From Bradyrhizobium manausense (GTDB lineage: Bacteria; Pseudomonadota; Alphaproteobacteria; Rhizobiales; Xanthobacteraceae), in assembly GCF_018130615.1 (NCBI RefSeq), contig NZ_JAFCKB010000027.1, forward strand, positions 1 to 64,000: a DNA stretch of 64,000 nucleotides. The letters run 5' to 3'. The notes under the pieces are model-generated. The model had not been told where the DNA came from and searched no databases. It saw only the letters and a program-made list of their open reading frames with translations. Shown here in pieces: positions 9,308 through 20,884 of this stretch. Position numbers and translations under genes: made by a program. Numbering within the stretch: the stretch's first letter is position 1; each line of letters starts with the position of its first letter.

Positions 9308-9440
9308 CGGCGACCAGCGACGAAAGGACACCACGCGCCAAATTCGCGCTTCTCCCCGGTATTGGACACTACCCTCATCTCCAAAATCCGGAGGGGACCA
9401 TCGCCGAGGTTCGCGCCTCGTTCCGATGACTGCCGCCCGG

Positions 9441-10142
9441 CTATCCGGATGGCGGATCGGCCTGCGAAGGCTCCCGCTTCGGGCCTGTCCCCCCCGCTGC
9501 CAGCGTCGCGAAATCGATCCTCGACATTTCGACGATCGCCTTGGTGCGGCTCAGCACGTTGAGCTTGCGCAGGATATCGGAGACGTGGACCTTCACCGTC
9601 GTCTCCGAAATCTTCAGCTCATAGGCGATCTGCTTGTTCTGCAGTCCCCGCTTGAGCATGTCGAGCACGCGCAATTGTTGCGGCGTCAGGTCGTGCAGGC
9701 GCTTCAGGAGATCCTCCGCCGGACCGGATGCGCGCGGCGGTCGGACCAGCCCATGATAAGCAGCGGGAACACAGACCGACCCGCGCAGCACCTCGCCGAT
9801 CGACTGCGCCAATGTCTGCTTGGATGATGATTTGAGGATGTAGCCGGACACGCCAAGCGACAGCGCACCGGAGATGATCTGCTGGTCCTGATGCCCCGAT
9901 ACGATGACGACGGGAATCCTGGGAAACGTCTTGCGGATGCGTATGATGCCCGAAAGGCCCGTCGTGCCCGGCATCGACAGATCGAGCAGGATGAGGTCGA
10001 GCTCCGGCGTCCCGGCGACCTGCTCGATCGCGTCGTCGATCGAAACCGCCTGAAGGATCTCGGCCGCAGGCTCCACCATCCGCAGCGCGCCCTCGAGCGC
10101 CTCGCGAAACAGCGGATGGTCTTCGACAATCAGAAATCGCAT
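9441..10142 (-). CDS. LuxR/NarL-type response regulator (ErbR/AgmR-like), copy 2
   Basis: This 233-residue regulator has an N-terminal receiver (VEDHPLFREAL; phospho-Asp near residue 54 in LLDLSMPG) and a C-terminal LuxR helix-turn-helix (LTPQQLRVLDMLKRGLQNKQIA followed by SETTVKVHVSDIL). The start MRFLIVED at 10142 matches the family; the extra upstream residues are not domain-like. It is about half identical to the regulator at 10273-10959 and points the same way, behind the PQQ dehydrogenase genes. Regulators of this shape activate quinoprotein alcohol dehydrogenase genes in pseudomonads and Methylobacterium. The hybrid kinase at 4702 is a plausible but unproven partner. Confidence 0.9.
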   Translation of the reverse strand: MRFLIVEDHPLFREALEGALRMVEPAAEILQAVSIDDAIEQVAGTPELDLILLDLSMPGTTGLSGIIRIRKTFPRIPVVIVSGHQDQQIISGALSLGVSGYILKSSSKQTLAQSIGEVLRGSVCVPAAYHGLVRPPRASGPAEDLLKRLHDLTPQQLRVLDMLKRGLQNKQIAYELKISETTVKVHVSDILRKLNVLSRTKAIVEMSRIDFATLAAGGTGPKREPSQADPPSG

Positions 10143-10272
10143 CGCGCGTGAGCCGCTCTGAAGATCTGGCCAAAGCCCGGGACGTCGCCGGGATCGACGT
10201 TGAATTGCCTGAGCCGAGAATGTCCCCACCCGGTCAGGCCGGCTTGATCCATATCAAAAACGACACCGCCCA

Positions 10273-10959
10273 TCACGACGACCTCCCGCGATCGGGGCGC
10301 GCATTGAGCCGGCCCCGCGGATCGGGCAGATCCATCTTGCCGACCGCGATGATCGCCTTGTTGCGGCTGAACAGACCGAGCTTGCGCAGAATCTCGGTGA
10401 TGTGCGCCTTCACCGTGGATTCCGCGAGCCGAAGCTCCTGGGCGATCTGCCGGTTCGGATAGCCGCGGCGCAGGAGGTCGAGCACGCGAAGCTGCTGCGG
10501 CGTCAGCTCGCGCAGCTTGACCTCGAGAGCCCTGCTGGCGTCGGCCCGCCGCCGCTGCGGCGCCGCCACAAAATCCTTCGGGACCGACACCGACCCGCTC
10601 AACACGCCTTCGATCGACTGTGCCAGCTCACGCTTCGATGTCGACTTGGGCAGATACCCGGCGGCGCCCAGCGCCAGCGCCTCGCCGACCACGCGCTGGT
10701 CCTCTTCGCTCGATACGATGGCGACGGGCAGGCGTGGATAGGCCTCGCGCAGGCGCAGAAAGCCGGAGAAACCGGTCGCATCCGGCAGCGAGAGGTCGAG
10801 CAGCGCGAGGTCAATTCCCTGCTCGGCCGAGAGGGTATGCAGGGCATCCTCGATCGACATCGCCTCGAGGATCCGCGCCTCAGGCAAGGCCAGCCGCACG
10901 GCATTGCCGAGCGCCTCGCGAAACAGCGGATGATCATCGATGATCAGGAAGCTGGCCAT
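10273..10959 (-). CDS. LuxR/NarL-type response regulator (ErbR/AgmR-like), copy 1
   Basis: This 228-residue response regulator has a receiver domain with the acidic pair in IIDDHPLFREAL and phospho-Asp near residue 55 (LLDLSLPDATG). A LuxR-type DNA-binding domain follows (ELTPQQLRVLDLLRRGYPNRQIA, then ESTVKAHITEIL). The ATG at 10959 is preceded by GGAAGG and starts exactly at the receiver. It is a paralogue of the next gene downstream, 130 bases away. The pair follows the PQQ dehydrogenase and binding-protein/cytochrome genes on the same strand, which suggests regulation of alcohol oxidation. Confidence 0.92.
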   Translation of the reverse strand: MASFLIIDDHPLFREALGNAVRLALPEARILEAMSIEDALHTLSAEQGIDLALLDLSLPDATGFSGFLRLREAYPRLPVAIVSSEEDQRVVGEALALGAAGYLPKSTSKRELAQSIEGVLSGSVSVPKDFVAAPQRRRADASRALEVKLRELTPQQLRVLDLLRRGYPNRQIAQELRLAESTVKAHITEILRKLGLFSRNKAIIAVGKMDLPDPRGRLNARPDRGRSS

Positions 10960-11094
10960 GGCGCCTTCCAAGTGAATCCACCGCATCTGAACCGCATCAG
11001 CGGCAGCAGCGCATCGATCCTGCGCCGGTCCGGCATCGGGAGGATGGCGGATGGACGTTAGCACATCTCGCCGCCTCCGTCCGGTCAAGGCCAT

Positions 11095-12312
11095 TCAGTC
11101 GTTCGATTCGGCCTGAACGGTCAGCAGGAAGGAATAAATGCTGTCGAACTGCTCGTCGGTGAACACGTCCTTCCAGGGCGGCATGCCCTTGGATGGCCGG
11201 CCTTCGTGCACGGTCTTCCAGAACGTATCGCGCATGTCGTCGCCGTAGCGGTGGCGCAGGAGCCGGAGGTCGATCTTCCGCTCGCTCTGGATGGCGTCGG
11301 GACCATGACAATGCGCGCAGGTGCCGTTGAAGATCTCCTTGCCTGCGCCGACGGTCTCCGCATTCGGCACAGACGCATCGCCCTTGGACTCGGTCGCCAC
11401 CACGTTGGCGACCTGGATCACTCCGGCCCCGGTTCCCGTCCCCGTCGTCGTTCCCGCCGGCCCCGCCTGGGCCGCGCCGAAGCGCACCGGCTGCCCGGTC
11501 GGCAAGCCGTACTTTACCGCGAGCTCGCCGATCGTCTTCTGAAGCTGCGGCAAGACGGCATCGACACGATCACGGAGCTCGGTGGATGTCTTGGCAAAGC
11601 CGATGGCGGCGTCCCATGACAGGCCTTCGCCCTCGGTCAGCTGAATCTGATAGCGATCGTTGTAGCTGGTCTTGTTCAGCCAGCCGGCGACAGGTCCCCA
11701 GATGAAGGCGACATCAGCCTTGCCCTGATCAAGCGCCCGCATGCCTTCCTCCGGCGACAGCACGGTCACCTTCTGGATATCGTCACGGCTGGCGAGCAGG
11801 TTTTGCGGCGTGCTGGCGAACTGCACCGCGACGCGCTTGCCTTTTAGGCCGTCGACGCCGCCGATCGCCTGTCCCTTCGCCGCCACCAGGGCATAGCCCT
11901 CCTTTGCGAAAGTGTTGGAGAAGATCACGGCCGGGCCCATGAAATCCTCGGAACGCGGCAGTCCGATCATGGCGTCGCATTGCTTGCCGAGCAGCGTGAC
12001 GCGCACAGTCCGCTTGCCGAAATAGGATTTGTACCAATCATAGGCGATCGGCCGGCCGAGCGCCTGCGCCAGCGCCTGCCCGATCTCGACATAAAACCCC
12101 GGCTGCGACGGGCTATCGCTCGAGAACGGCAGATTGGTCGGATCGGCGCAAAGACGGAACGGCTGCACGTCGTCCGCGCGCAACGGCGAGGCCGAGACGA
12201 TCGACGCCGCGGCGACACATGCGAGCAGGCCCGAGATGGCGCGATGTCGGCTCGTGCCAAGACCGGAATAATCGAGGCCGGAATGATCAAGGCCGGAATG
12301 ATTCGGACGCAT
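11095..12312 (-). CDS. Quinoprotein-associated periplasmic binding protein fused to cytochrome c
   Basis: This 405-residue exported protein has two parts. Residues about 40-290 are a solute-binding-protein fold of the MoxJ/XoxJ type (LCADPTNLPFSS, then WYKSYFGKRTVRVTLLGKQC). A Gly/Thr-rich linker (GTTTGTGTGAG) leads to a cytochrome c domain with CAHCH as haem site and KGMPPWKD as the likely axial Met loop. The signal peptide follows an odd leader with three SGL(D/G) repeats. The ATG at 12312 has GGGAG upstream; the longer reading frame runs into the dehydrogenase gene. It lies 137 bases after the PQQ dehydrogenase and probably helps mature it and accepts its electrons. In the usual xox layout J and G are separate genes, so the fusion is notable. 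Confidence 0.88.
   Translation of the reverse strand: MRPNHSGLDHSGLDYSGLGTSRHRAISGLLACVAAASIVSASPLRADDVQPFRLCADPTNLPFSSDSPSQPGFYVEIGQALAQALGRPIAYDWYKSYFGKRTVRVTLLGKQCDAMIGLPRSEDFMGPAVIFSNTFAKEGYALVAAKGQAIGGVDGLKGKRVAVQFASTPQNLLASRDDIQKVTVLSPEEGMRALDQGKADVAFIWGPVAGWLNKTSYNDRYQIQLTEGEGLSWDAAIGFAKTSTELRDRVDAVLPQLQKTIGELAVKYGLPTGQPVRFGAAQAGPAGTTTGTGTGAGVIQVANVVATESKGDASVPNAETVGAGKEIFNGTCAHCHGPDAIQSERKIDLRLLRHRYGDDMRDTFWKTVHEGRPSKGMPPWKDVFTDEQFDSIYSFLLTVQAESND
12260..12304. repeat. Three tandem 15-base repeats at the start of the binding-protein/cytochrome gene
   Basis: Three in-frame 15-base units lie next to each other, two of them AGGCCGGAATGAT plus two variable bases and one slightly diverged. 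On the minus strand they encode repeats of about Ser-Gly-Leu-Asp-His/Tyr in front of the signal peptide. Length changes would leave the reading frame open. Confidence 0.75.
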
Positions 12313-12449
12313 CCTCGTCTCCCATAGCTTTGCTGGGCCAGAGCTGTGTCGGGCCAATGGTTGCGGCACAAGGCATCGGCCGATGCCGCAATTGTCGTCG
12401 GGAAAAAGCGCGCGCGTATCCGTCACCTCGAGGATACGCGCGCGAGTGG

Positions 12450-14165
12450 TCACTGGACGGAGAACACGAAGAGGGAACCGCCCTCGGGTGCAGCGGCCGT
12501 CATCTTCTTGCCTACCTCGCCCAGGAACGCAGGAAGCGAAGCCGTGCGGCCGACGACGATGGCGACATATTGCTTGCCGTCGACCTGATAGGTCACAGGT
12601 CCCGCGCCGATACCGGAGCCGAGATTCTTGCTCCACAGCACCTTGCCGGACTTCGCATCGATGGCGCGGAAGTCGCCATGAATGTTGCCGGCAAACACAA
12701 GGCCACCGCCGGTGGTCAGCGTGCCGCCGTTGAACGGCAGGTCTTCCTTGATCGACCAGACCTTCTTCTGCGCCACCGGATCCCAGGCCACGAGTTCACC
12801 GAGGAAGCCGCCGGGGCCTTCCTTGGTCGGGAATTCAGCGCCGAGATAGAACACGCCGCGCTTGTAGGCGACGTCCGAGACGGACCAGTCCATGCAGACA
12901 TTGTTCGACGGGATGTAGACGAGGCCGGTCTGCGGGTTGAACGACATCGGCTGCCAGTTCTTGCCGCCGATCAGGTTCGGGCAGATGTCCTTGGCGGGAT
13001 GGTTGGGGCCGGGACGCTTGTCCGGATCCTCTTCCGCCCGCATGGTGTTGACGTCCCACTTCTTGGCCCAGTTGGAGAACACGTATTTCTCCGCCGAGAG
13101 GACCTTGCCGGTCTCGCGGTTTGCGACGAAGAAGTAGCCGTTGCGATCCGCCTTCATCAGCGCCGGAACGGTGCTGCCGCCGATCTTGAGGTCGGCGAGC
13201 ACGGCTTCGTTGACGCCATCATAGTCCCAGGCGTCCGCCGGCGTCGTCTGAATGTGCCACTTGATCTTGCCCGTGTTCGGATCGAGCGCGAGCGTCGAGG
13301 CCGTGTAGAGGTTGGTCAGCTTGCCGAAATTGCCGTCGCCGGTCGAACGCACCGCGGTGTTCCACGGACCGGGATTGCTGGTGCCCCAATAGACCGTGTC
13401 ACTCTTCGGATCGTAGGAGCCGACCAACCAGGCCGCGCCGCCGCCATGCTGGGCGGTATCGCCCTTCCAGCTGTCGCCGCCGGGCTCTTCCGGCGTGGGA
13501 ACGGTGAAGGTCTGCCATAGCTGCTTGCCGGTGTTGATGTCGAAGGCCTGCAACGAGCCGCGCACACCGTACTCGCCGCCGCCGAAGCCGGTGATGACCT
13601 TGTCGCGCACGACGAGCGGCGGCGAGGTGATGACCGAGCCCTGCTTGTAGTCGACCACCTTCGTCGTCCACAGCGACTTGCCGGTCGCGGCATCGAGCGC
13701 CGTCAGCTTGCCGTCGAGGCGGCCGACGAAAATCTTGCCGTCGGCATAGGAGACGCCGCGGCTGTTCACGTCGCAGCAGGCGAATTGCAGCACGTCATCG
13801 GGAATATCGGGCTCGTAAGTCCATTTGCGCGCGCCGGTGGCGGCGTCGAGCGCGTAGACGTATTTCGGACCCCAGGAGCTCGAAACGTAGAGCGTGTTGC
13901 CGACGACGATCGGCGACGATTCGTTCGAGCGGAGCGAGGCCAGCGAGAACGAATAAGCCAGCGTCAGCTTGCCCGCATTCTCGGTGTTGATCTGCTTGAG
14001 CGGGCTGAAGCGCGTGTTGCCGTAGTCGTGACCGGCGACGGCCCACTGGTTCGAGTCGGATTGCGCCTTGATCAGGGAGTCGTTGGCGCGGACGGTGGAT
14101 GTCGCGGCGGCCAGCATCGCAATCATCGAAATGCCAGCCAAGAAGCCCTTCGTTCCAAAGGTCAT
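12450..14165 (-). CDS. PQQ-dependent alcohol dehydrogenase with lanthanide-type active site
   Basis: This 571-residue periplasmic quinoprotein has a Sec signal (residues 1-27) and an eight-bladed propeller with repeated ALDAATGK-W motifs. It has the vicinal cysteine pair Cys130-Cys131 (QFACCDV) that stacks on PQQ. The active-site stretch AWDYDGVNE places the catalytic Asp at 314 and a second Asp at 316. The +2 Asp is the known marker of lanthanide-dependent enzymes (XoxF, ExaF/PedH); calcium enzymes have Ala or Ser there. No MxaI-like small subunit is next to it. The ATG at 14165 follows GGAGGG. It heads a block with a binding protein/cytochrome c and two LuxR regulators. The exact alcohol (methanol, ethanol or longer) cannot be fixed from sequence. 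Confidence 0.93.
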   Translation of the reverse strand: MTFGTKGFLAGISMIAMLAAATSTVRANDSLIKAQSDSNQWAVAGHDYGNTRFSPLKQINTENAGKLTLAYSFSLASLRSNESSPIVVGNTLYVSSSWGPKYVYALDAATGARKWTYEPDIPDDVLQFACCDVNSRGVSYADGKIFVGRLDGKLTALDAATGKSLWTTKVVDYKQGSVITSPPLVVRDKVITGFGGGEYGVRGSLQAFDINTGKQLWQTFTVPTPEEPGGDSWKGDTAQHGGGAAWLVGSYDPKSDTVYWGTSNPGPWNTAVRSTGDGNFGKLTNLYTASTLALDPNTGKIKWHIQTTPADAWDYDGVNEAVLADLKIGGSTVPALMKADRNGYFFVANRETGKVLSAEKYVFSNWAKKWDVNTMRAEEDPDKRPGPNHPAKDICPNLIGGKNWQPMSFNPQTGLVYIPSNNVCMDWSVSDVAYKRGVFYLGAEFPTKEGPGGFLGELVAWDPVAQKKVWSIKEDLPFNGGTLTTGGGLVFAGNIHGDFRAIDAKSGKVLWSKNLGSGIGAGPVTYQVDGKQYVAIVVGRTASLPAFLGEVGKKMTAAAPEGGSLFVFSVQ

Positions 14166-14457
14166 GTATTCCCTCCGATGTTTGTTGTATGCGCCGCGTT
14201 GAGCGCTCGAGCGCGATGCGCCCATGATACGCAGTTCGTCTGCGAACCATCGTTCGGAATTACAACATCGCTGCCGCGCGCTTAGTATAGGCGGAAGGTA
14301 GTAGTGATAATCAGTGGCAGCTTTCGTTGCTCATCCCGTTGTCGACGCTTGCGTCTTGGCCTTATTTTTAAGCTCGAAACGGACGATCGAGTTTGGACAG
14401 CACGGTGCCGCGGCCCGACAGGTCCCGCTCCGGACTCGCTCTGGCCGGGGGCAGCGA

Positions 14458-14907
14458 TCAGGATGATGGCGCTACCACGGCTGCGAAGCTTTCGAAGAAA
14501 TTCGCAGCCAGCTTGCGCGACGTCGAATCGATCAGCCGCGAGCCGAGCTGCGCGAGCTTGCCGCCGATCTGCGCATCTGCCTGGTAGTGCAGGATGGTGA
14601 CGCCAGGAGATTCTTCTTCCAGCCTCACCGTCGCGCCGCCCTTGGCGAAGCCCGCGACGCCGCCGGCGCCTTCACCGATGATGCGGTAGCCGTTGGGTGC
14701 TTCGATATCGGTCAGCGTCACCTTGCCGCTGAACGTCGCCTTCACCGGTCCGACCTTCAGCACCACGGTCGCAACCATCTCCGTCGGCGATGACATCTCG
14801 AGCGATTGGCAGCCGGGAATGCAGCGCCTGAGGATCTCGGGATCGTTGAGCGCGGCCCACACTGTCTCTTTCGACGCCGGGATGCGCTGGCTGTCGTTCA
14901 TCTGCAT
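14458..14907 (-). CDS. coxG: CoxG-like SRPBCC-family protein (CO dehydrogenase subunit G type)
   Basis: This 149-residue protein has the START/SRPBCC fold of the CoxG family: an N-terminal strand, then KETVWAALNDPEILRRCIPGCQ, GPVKATFSGKV in the middle, and a C-terminal helix with LIDSTSRKLAANFFESF. CoxG proteins help assemble or anchor molybdenum hydroxylases of the CO dehydrogenase group; recent work suggests quinone handling. It is transcribed away from coxSLM, so it is not in their operon. ATG at 14907 is favoured because AAGGGG lies eight bases upstream; a GTG nine bases earlier is possible. The protein lacks the C-terminal membrane tail seen in some CoxG forms. Confidence 0.87.
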   Translation of the reverse strand: MQMNDSQRIPASKETVWAALNDPEILRRCIPGCQSLEMSSPTEMVATVVLKVGPVKATFSGKVTLTDIEAPNGYRIIGEGAGGVAGFAKGGATVRLEEESPGVTILHYQADAQIGGKLAQLGSRLIDSTSRKLAANFFESFAAVVAPSS

Positions 14908-15641
14908 TGTTTCCACCCCTTCGCTGTTGCTTGTCAGGGCCGACTAAGGTGGCACGCGGCTGCAATCAATCGCCAGTAAGTACTAGTCCTGCTTTGCGGC
15001 GGCTCATTCCTTCGATGTCATTCCGGAGCGCGACCAACGGGTCCGCGCGAAGCGCGGCCCAATGACAGGCTCCGTCGCGAGCCATGATGCGCAATTGCGC
15101 ATCTGAGAATCCATTCATCCACCAACTCTGCCGCTCGATGGATTCCAGGCGCCCTCGCTCCGCGCGGACCTCGAAATGACGTCCGAGTGTTGCGACTCCG
15201 ATGGTTCGTTCCACACTCCGGCCGGAGTCGGCTTCGCTGCATTGCCGCAAGTAAAATCAATGACTTAAGTCGCCAAAGCCTACTACCAAGATCGCGATTA
15301 CAACGGCATGGACGCGTGCTCCTATTCGCGCAACGAACAAGGCATTTGAGGGAGAAACCGACGCGCGGGCGGGCGAGGCACGAGACGCGACCAGGCAAGC
15401 GCTTCGCGCGATGGCGATCGCGCGTACGCCGTCACAGACGTAGCGGACACCTTTTTGAAAGCTCCCTGCGAGGCCGCGCCACACATCGGCGGCGGCACGG
15501 AACATCGTGACCGAATCGCAGATCAGCGGCAGCCGCCACGATGACCTTTCCATGACGCATGGTCCCTAAAATCCCAGTTGCAAAGTTCCGTTCGCGCTGT
15601 CTCTAATTGGAATAACTACAAACATTCGGGAGGTACTCTCT
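14908..15641. other. Intergenic region between coxG and coxS with REP-like palindromes
   Basis: This 734-base stretch carries no convincing gene. Bases about 15003-15180 contain a repeat-like block with an 18-base perfect palindrome at 15086-15103 (GATGCGCAATTGCGCATC). Its flanks recur in degenerate form at 53747-53783. A minus-strand frame of 98 codons at 15257-15553 has no recognisable domain. The coxS promoter should lie in the last 100 bases; GGGAGG at 15628-15633 is the coxS ribosome-binding site. No confident -35/-10 pair was found. Confidence 0.6.
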
Positions 15642-16127
<486 letters not shown>

Positions 16128-16211
16128 GGCGGCGCGCCTCGAATCAAGAACCACCGCTGCCGCTTTCGAGGGAAAGCGCAGTCGAAACAATTCCGGTCGG
16201 GAGGACCAGAC

Positions 16212-18554
<2,343 letters not shown>

Positions 18555-18569
18555 GAGGGAGGAACGAAG

Positions 18570-19370
18570 ATGTACCAGACCACCTATCATCGCGCTTCCT
18601 CGGTCGACGAAGCCGCCAGCCTGTTCGGCAAAGCCAGCGAGGCGAAATTCCTCGCCGGCGGCCAGACGCTGCTGCCGGTGATGAAGCAGCGGCTCGCCAG
18701 CCCCTCGGACGTCGTCGATCTCTCCAAAATCAAGGAACTGATCGGCGTCGAGGCCTCCGGCGACACGCTGACCATCAAGGCCGCCACGCCGCATTACGAC
18801 GTCGCGACCAGCGATACCGCGAAGAAGGCGATCCCCGCGCTCGCCTATCTGGCATCGCTGATCGGCGACCCCGCGGTGCGCTACCGCGGCACGATCGGCG
18901 GCTCGATCGCCAACAACGATCCGGCCGCGGACTACCCGGCCGCGCTGCTCGCACTCGGGGCCACCGTGAAGACCAACAAGCGATCGATCCCGGCGCAAGA
19001 CTTCTTCAAGGGCCTGTTCACGACGGCGCTTGAAGACGGCGAGATCATCACCGCCGTGTCGTTCCCGGTTCCGGCGAAAGCGGGCTATTCCAAGATGCGG
19101 CATCCGGCTTCGCGTTTCGCGCTGACCGCCGTCTTTGTCGCGCAGACGAAGTCGGGCGAGGTCTGCGTGGCCGCGACCGGCGCTTCGCAGAGCGGCGTGA
19201 TGCGGGTTGGTGCGATCGAGGCCGCGCTGAAGGCGAACTGGTCGCCGTCGGCGCTCGACAGCATCAGCATTCCCGCAAGCGGGTTGCTGGCCGACATCCA
19301 CGGCTCGGCCGAGTACCGCGCCAACCTCGTCAAGGTGATGGCGCAGCGCGCGGTGACGGCCGCCGGCTGA
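18570..19370 (+). CDS. coxM: CO-dehydrogenase-type FAD-binding medium subunit
   Basis: This 266-residue flavoprotein subunit has the two FAD-pyrophosphate motifs of the family: AGGQTLLP at residues 29-36 and TIGGSIANNDPAADYPA at 108-124. A typical C-terminal domain follows. It would accept electrons from CoxS and pass them to the quinone pool or another carrier. RBS AGAGGGAGGAACG precedes the ATG. It ends the coxSLM operon, and a strong intrinsic terminator follows at 19404-19433. Confidence 0.94.
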   Translation: MYQTTYHRASSVDEAASLFGKASEAKFLAGGQTLLPVMKQRLASPSDVVDLSKIKELIGVEASGDTLTIKAATPHYDVATSDTAKKAIPALAYLASLIGDPAVRYRGTIGGSIANNDPAADYPAALLALGATVKTNKRSIPAQDFFKGLFTTALEDGEIITAVSFPVPAKAGYSKMRHPASRFALTAVFVAQTKSGEVCVAATGASQSGVMRVGAIEAALKANWSPSALDSISIPASGLLADIHGSAEYRANLVKVMAQRAVTAAG

Positions 19371-19403
19371 CATCGCGGCCTAGCGACTCAACACAAATCT
19401 TCC

Positions 19404-19433
19404 GCGGCGCGCAGCAATGCGCGCCGCTTTTTT
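19404..19433 (+). terminator. Intrinsic terminator after coxSLM
   Basis: A perfect 10-base-pair stem (GCGGCGCGCA with TGCGCGCCGC) closes a GCAA tetraloop and is followed at once by six T. It lies 34 bases after the coxM stop and would end transcription of the operon before the CaiB gene. Confidence 0.93.
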
Positions 19434-19577
19434 GATGCGCCCATGCATGAAAAGCGCTTGCCTCGCTGGCATGAAGGCGAGAAGAGTTAATCAGCCAATT
19501 AACTCGCCCCAGAGAGGAATGCCCGAGCCGATTGCCGCATCACCGGCCATCCGCCCGCGGCCCGAGGAAACAACAAC

Positions 19578-20690
19578 GTGCTCGATAAACCCGCCCAGAA
19601 CTCGTCCGTCCGCACTTCCGGCCCGCTGTCGGGCTTCCGCGTCGTCGAATTCGCCGGTATCGGCCCCGGCCCGTTCGCCTGCATGATGCTGGCCGATATG
19701 GGCGCCGAAATCGTCACGCTCGACCGCGTCGGCGCGAAGAAGAGCATGAAGTCGGTGGCGGGCCGCGGCCGCAAGCTGGTCGAGCTCGACCTCAAGGACA
19801 AGGCGGCGATCGCGCAGGTGCTCGACCTGCTCGCCGGCGCCGACGCGCTGGTCGAAGGCTTTCGTCCCGGCGTGATGGAGCGGCTCGGGCTCGGCCCCGA
19901 CGTCGTGCTCGCGCGCAACCCGAAACTCGTCTACGGCCGCATGACCGGGTGGGGCCAGCAAGGCCCGCTTGCCAATGCGGCCGGCCACGACATCAACTAT
20001 ATCTCCATCACCGGCGCGCTCGCCGCGATCGGCACCAATGAAGCGCCGGTGCCGCCGCTCAATCTGGTCGGCGATTTCGGCGGCGGCGCGCTCTATCTCG
20101 TCGTCGGCGTGCTCGCCGCATTGCTGGAAGCATCAAGGTCCGGCAAGGGCCAGGTGGTCGACGCCGCGATGTGCGACGGCGCGGCATCGCTGATGTCGTT
20201 CTTCTTCGACATGAAGACGCTGGGCCGCTGGACCGAGGGCCGCAACCGAAATTTTCTGGACGGCGGCGCGCATTTCTACGGCGTCTACGAATGCGCCTGC
20301 GGCCATTTCGTTTCGATCGGCTCGATCGAGCCGCAGTTCTACGCGCTGCTGCGCGAGCATGCCGGCCTGACCGACGCCGATTTCGACGCGCAGATGGACC
20401 CCAAGGTCTGGCCTGCGCTGAAGGAGAAGCTGAAGGCCGTGTTCAAGAGCAAGACGCGCGAGGACTGGTGCAAGATCATGGAAGGCACCGACATCTGCTT
20501 CGCGCCGGTGCTGACCATGTCGGAAGCGACCGCGCATCCGCACATGGTCGCCCGCGAGGTCTTCATCGAGCGCCACGGCGTGAAGCAGCCCGCACCGGCG
20601 CCCCGCTTCTCGCGCACGCCGTCGGTGGTGCGCGAGCCGGAGGTGGCGGAGATCTCCGCGGTGACGGCTGCGTGGAAGACAGGAAGATAG
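19578..20690 (+). CDS. CaiB/BaiF CoA-transferase family, alpha-methylacyl-CoA racemase type
   Basis: This 370-residue class III CoA-transferase-fold protein has the features of alpha-methylacyl-CoA racemases. The N-terminal [26 protein letters not shown] binds CoA. His137 in GHDINY and Asp166 in GDFGGG match the catalytic His/Asp pair of the mycobacterial racemase. [15 protein letters not shown] follows. It would invert the 2-methyl centre of branched acyl-CoAs before beta-oxidation. The GTG start has GAGGAAA upstream. It is separated from the cox operon by a terminator and is convergent with hppD. The racemase reading is better supported than formyl- or carnitine-CoA transfer. Confidence 0.9.
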   Translation: MLDKPAQNSSVRTSGPLSGFRVVEFAGIGPGPFACMMLADMGAEIVTLDRVGAKKSMKSVAGRGRKLVELDLKDKAAIAQVLDLLAGADALVEGFRPGVMERLGLGPDVVLARNPKLVYGRMTGWGQQGPLANAAGHDINYISITGALAAIGTNEAPVPPLNLVGDFGGGALYLVVGVLAALLEASRSGKGQVVDAAMCDGAASLMSFFFDMKTLGRWTEGRNRNFLDGGAHFYGVYECACGHFVSIGSIEPQFYALLREHAGLTDADFDAQMDPKVWPALKEKLKAVFKSKTREDWCKIMEGTDICFAPVLTMSEATAHPHMVAREVFIERHGVKQPAPAPRFSRTPSVVREPEVAEISAVTAAWKTGR

Positions 20691-20724
20691 TTGCGGCAAG
20701 ATCTCCGCAGTCGCACCACGCTCC

Positions 20725-20844
20725 GTCGTCCTGGCGAAAGCCAGGACCCATAACCACGGAACGTGGTTTGACGAAGACTCGGAGTTACCGGTTCGGCAGA
20801 CGATCGCTCCCTGGGTAATGGGTCCTGGCTTTCGCCAGGACGAC
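20725..20844. repeat. Palindromic REP-like doublet between convergent genes
   Basis: Two arms of 26 bases (20725-20750 and 20819-20844) are perfect reverse complements. Each arm itself folds into GTCCTGGC-GAAA-GCCAGGAC. The element sits between the convergent ends of the racemase gene and hppD and could act as a bidirectional terminator or mRNA-stabilising hairpin. The two-hairpin design is like REP doublets. Confidence 0.85.
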
Positions 20845-20884
20845 GGCTGTGTTTTGACGCAGCCGTGCGCCCAACAACGCCGGC

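Noticed and set aside
15257-15553. 98-codon minus-strand frame in the coxG-coxS spacer
   Set aside because: No ribosome-binding site, domain or signal peptide; it lies among repeat-like DNA.
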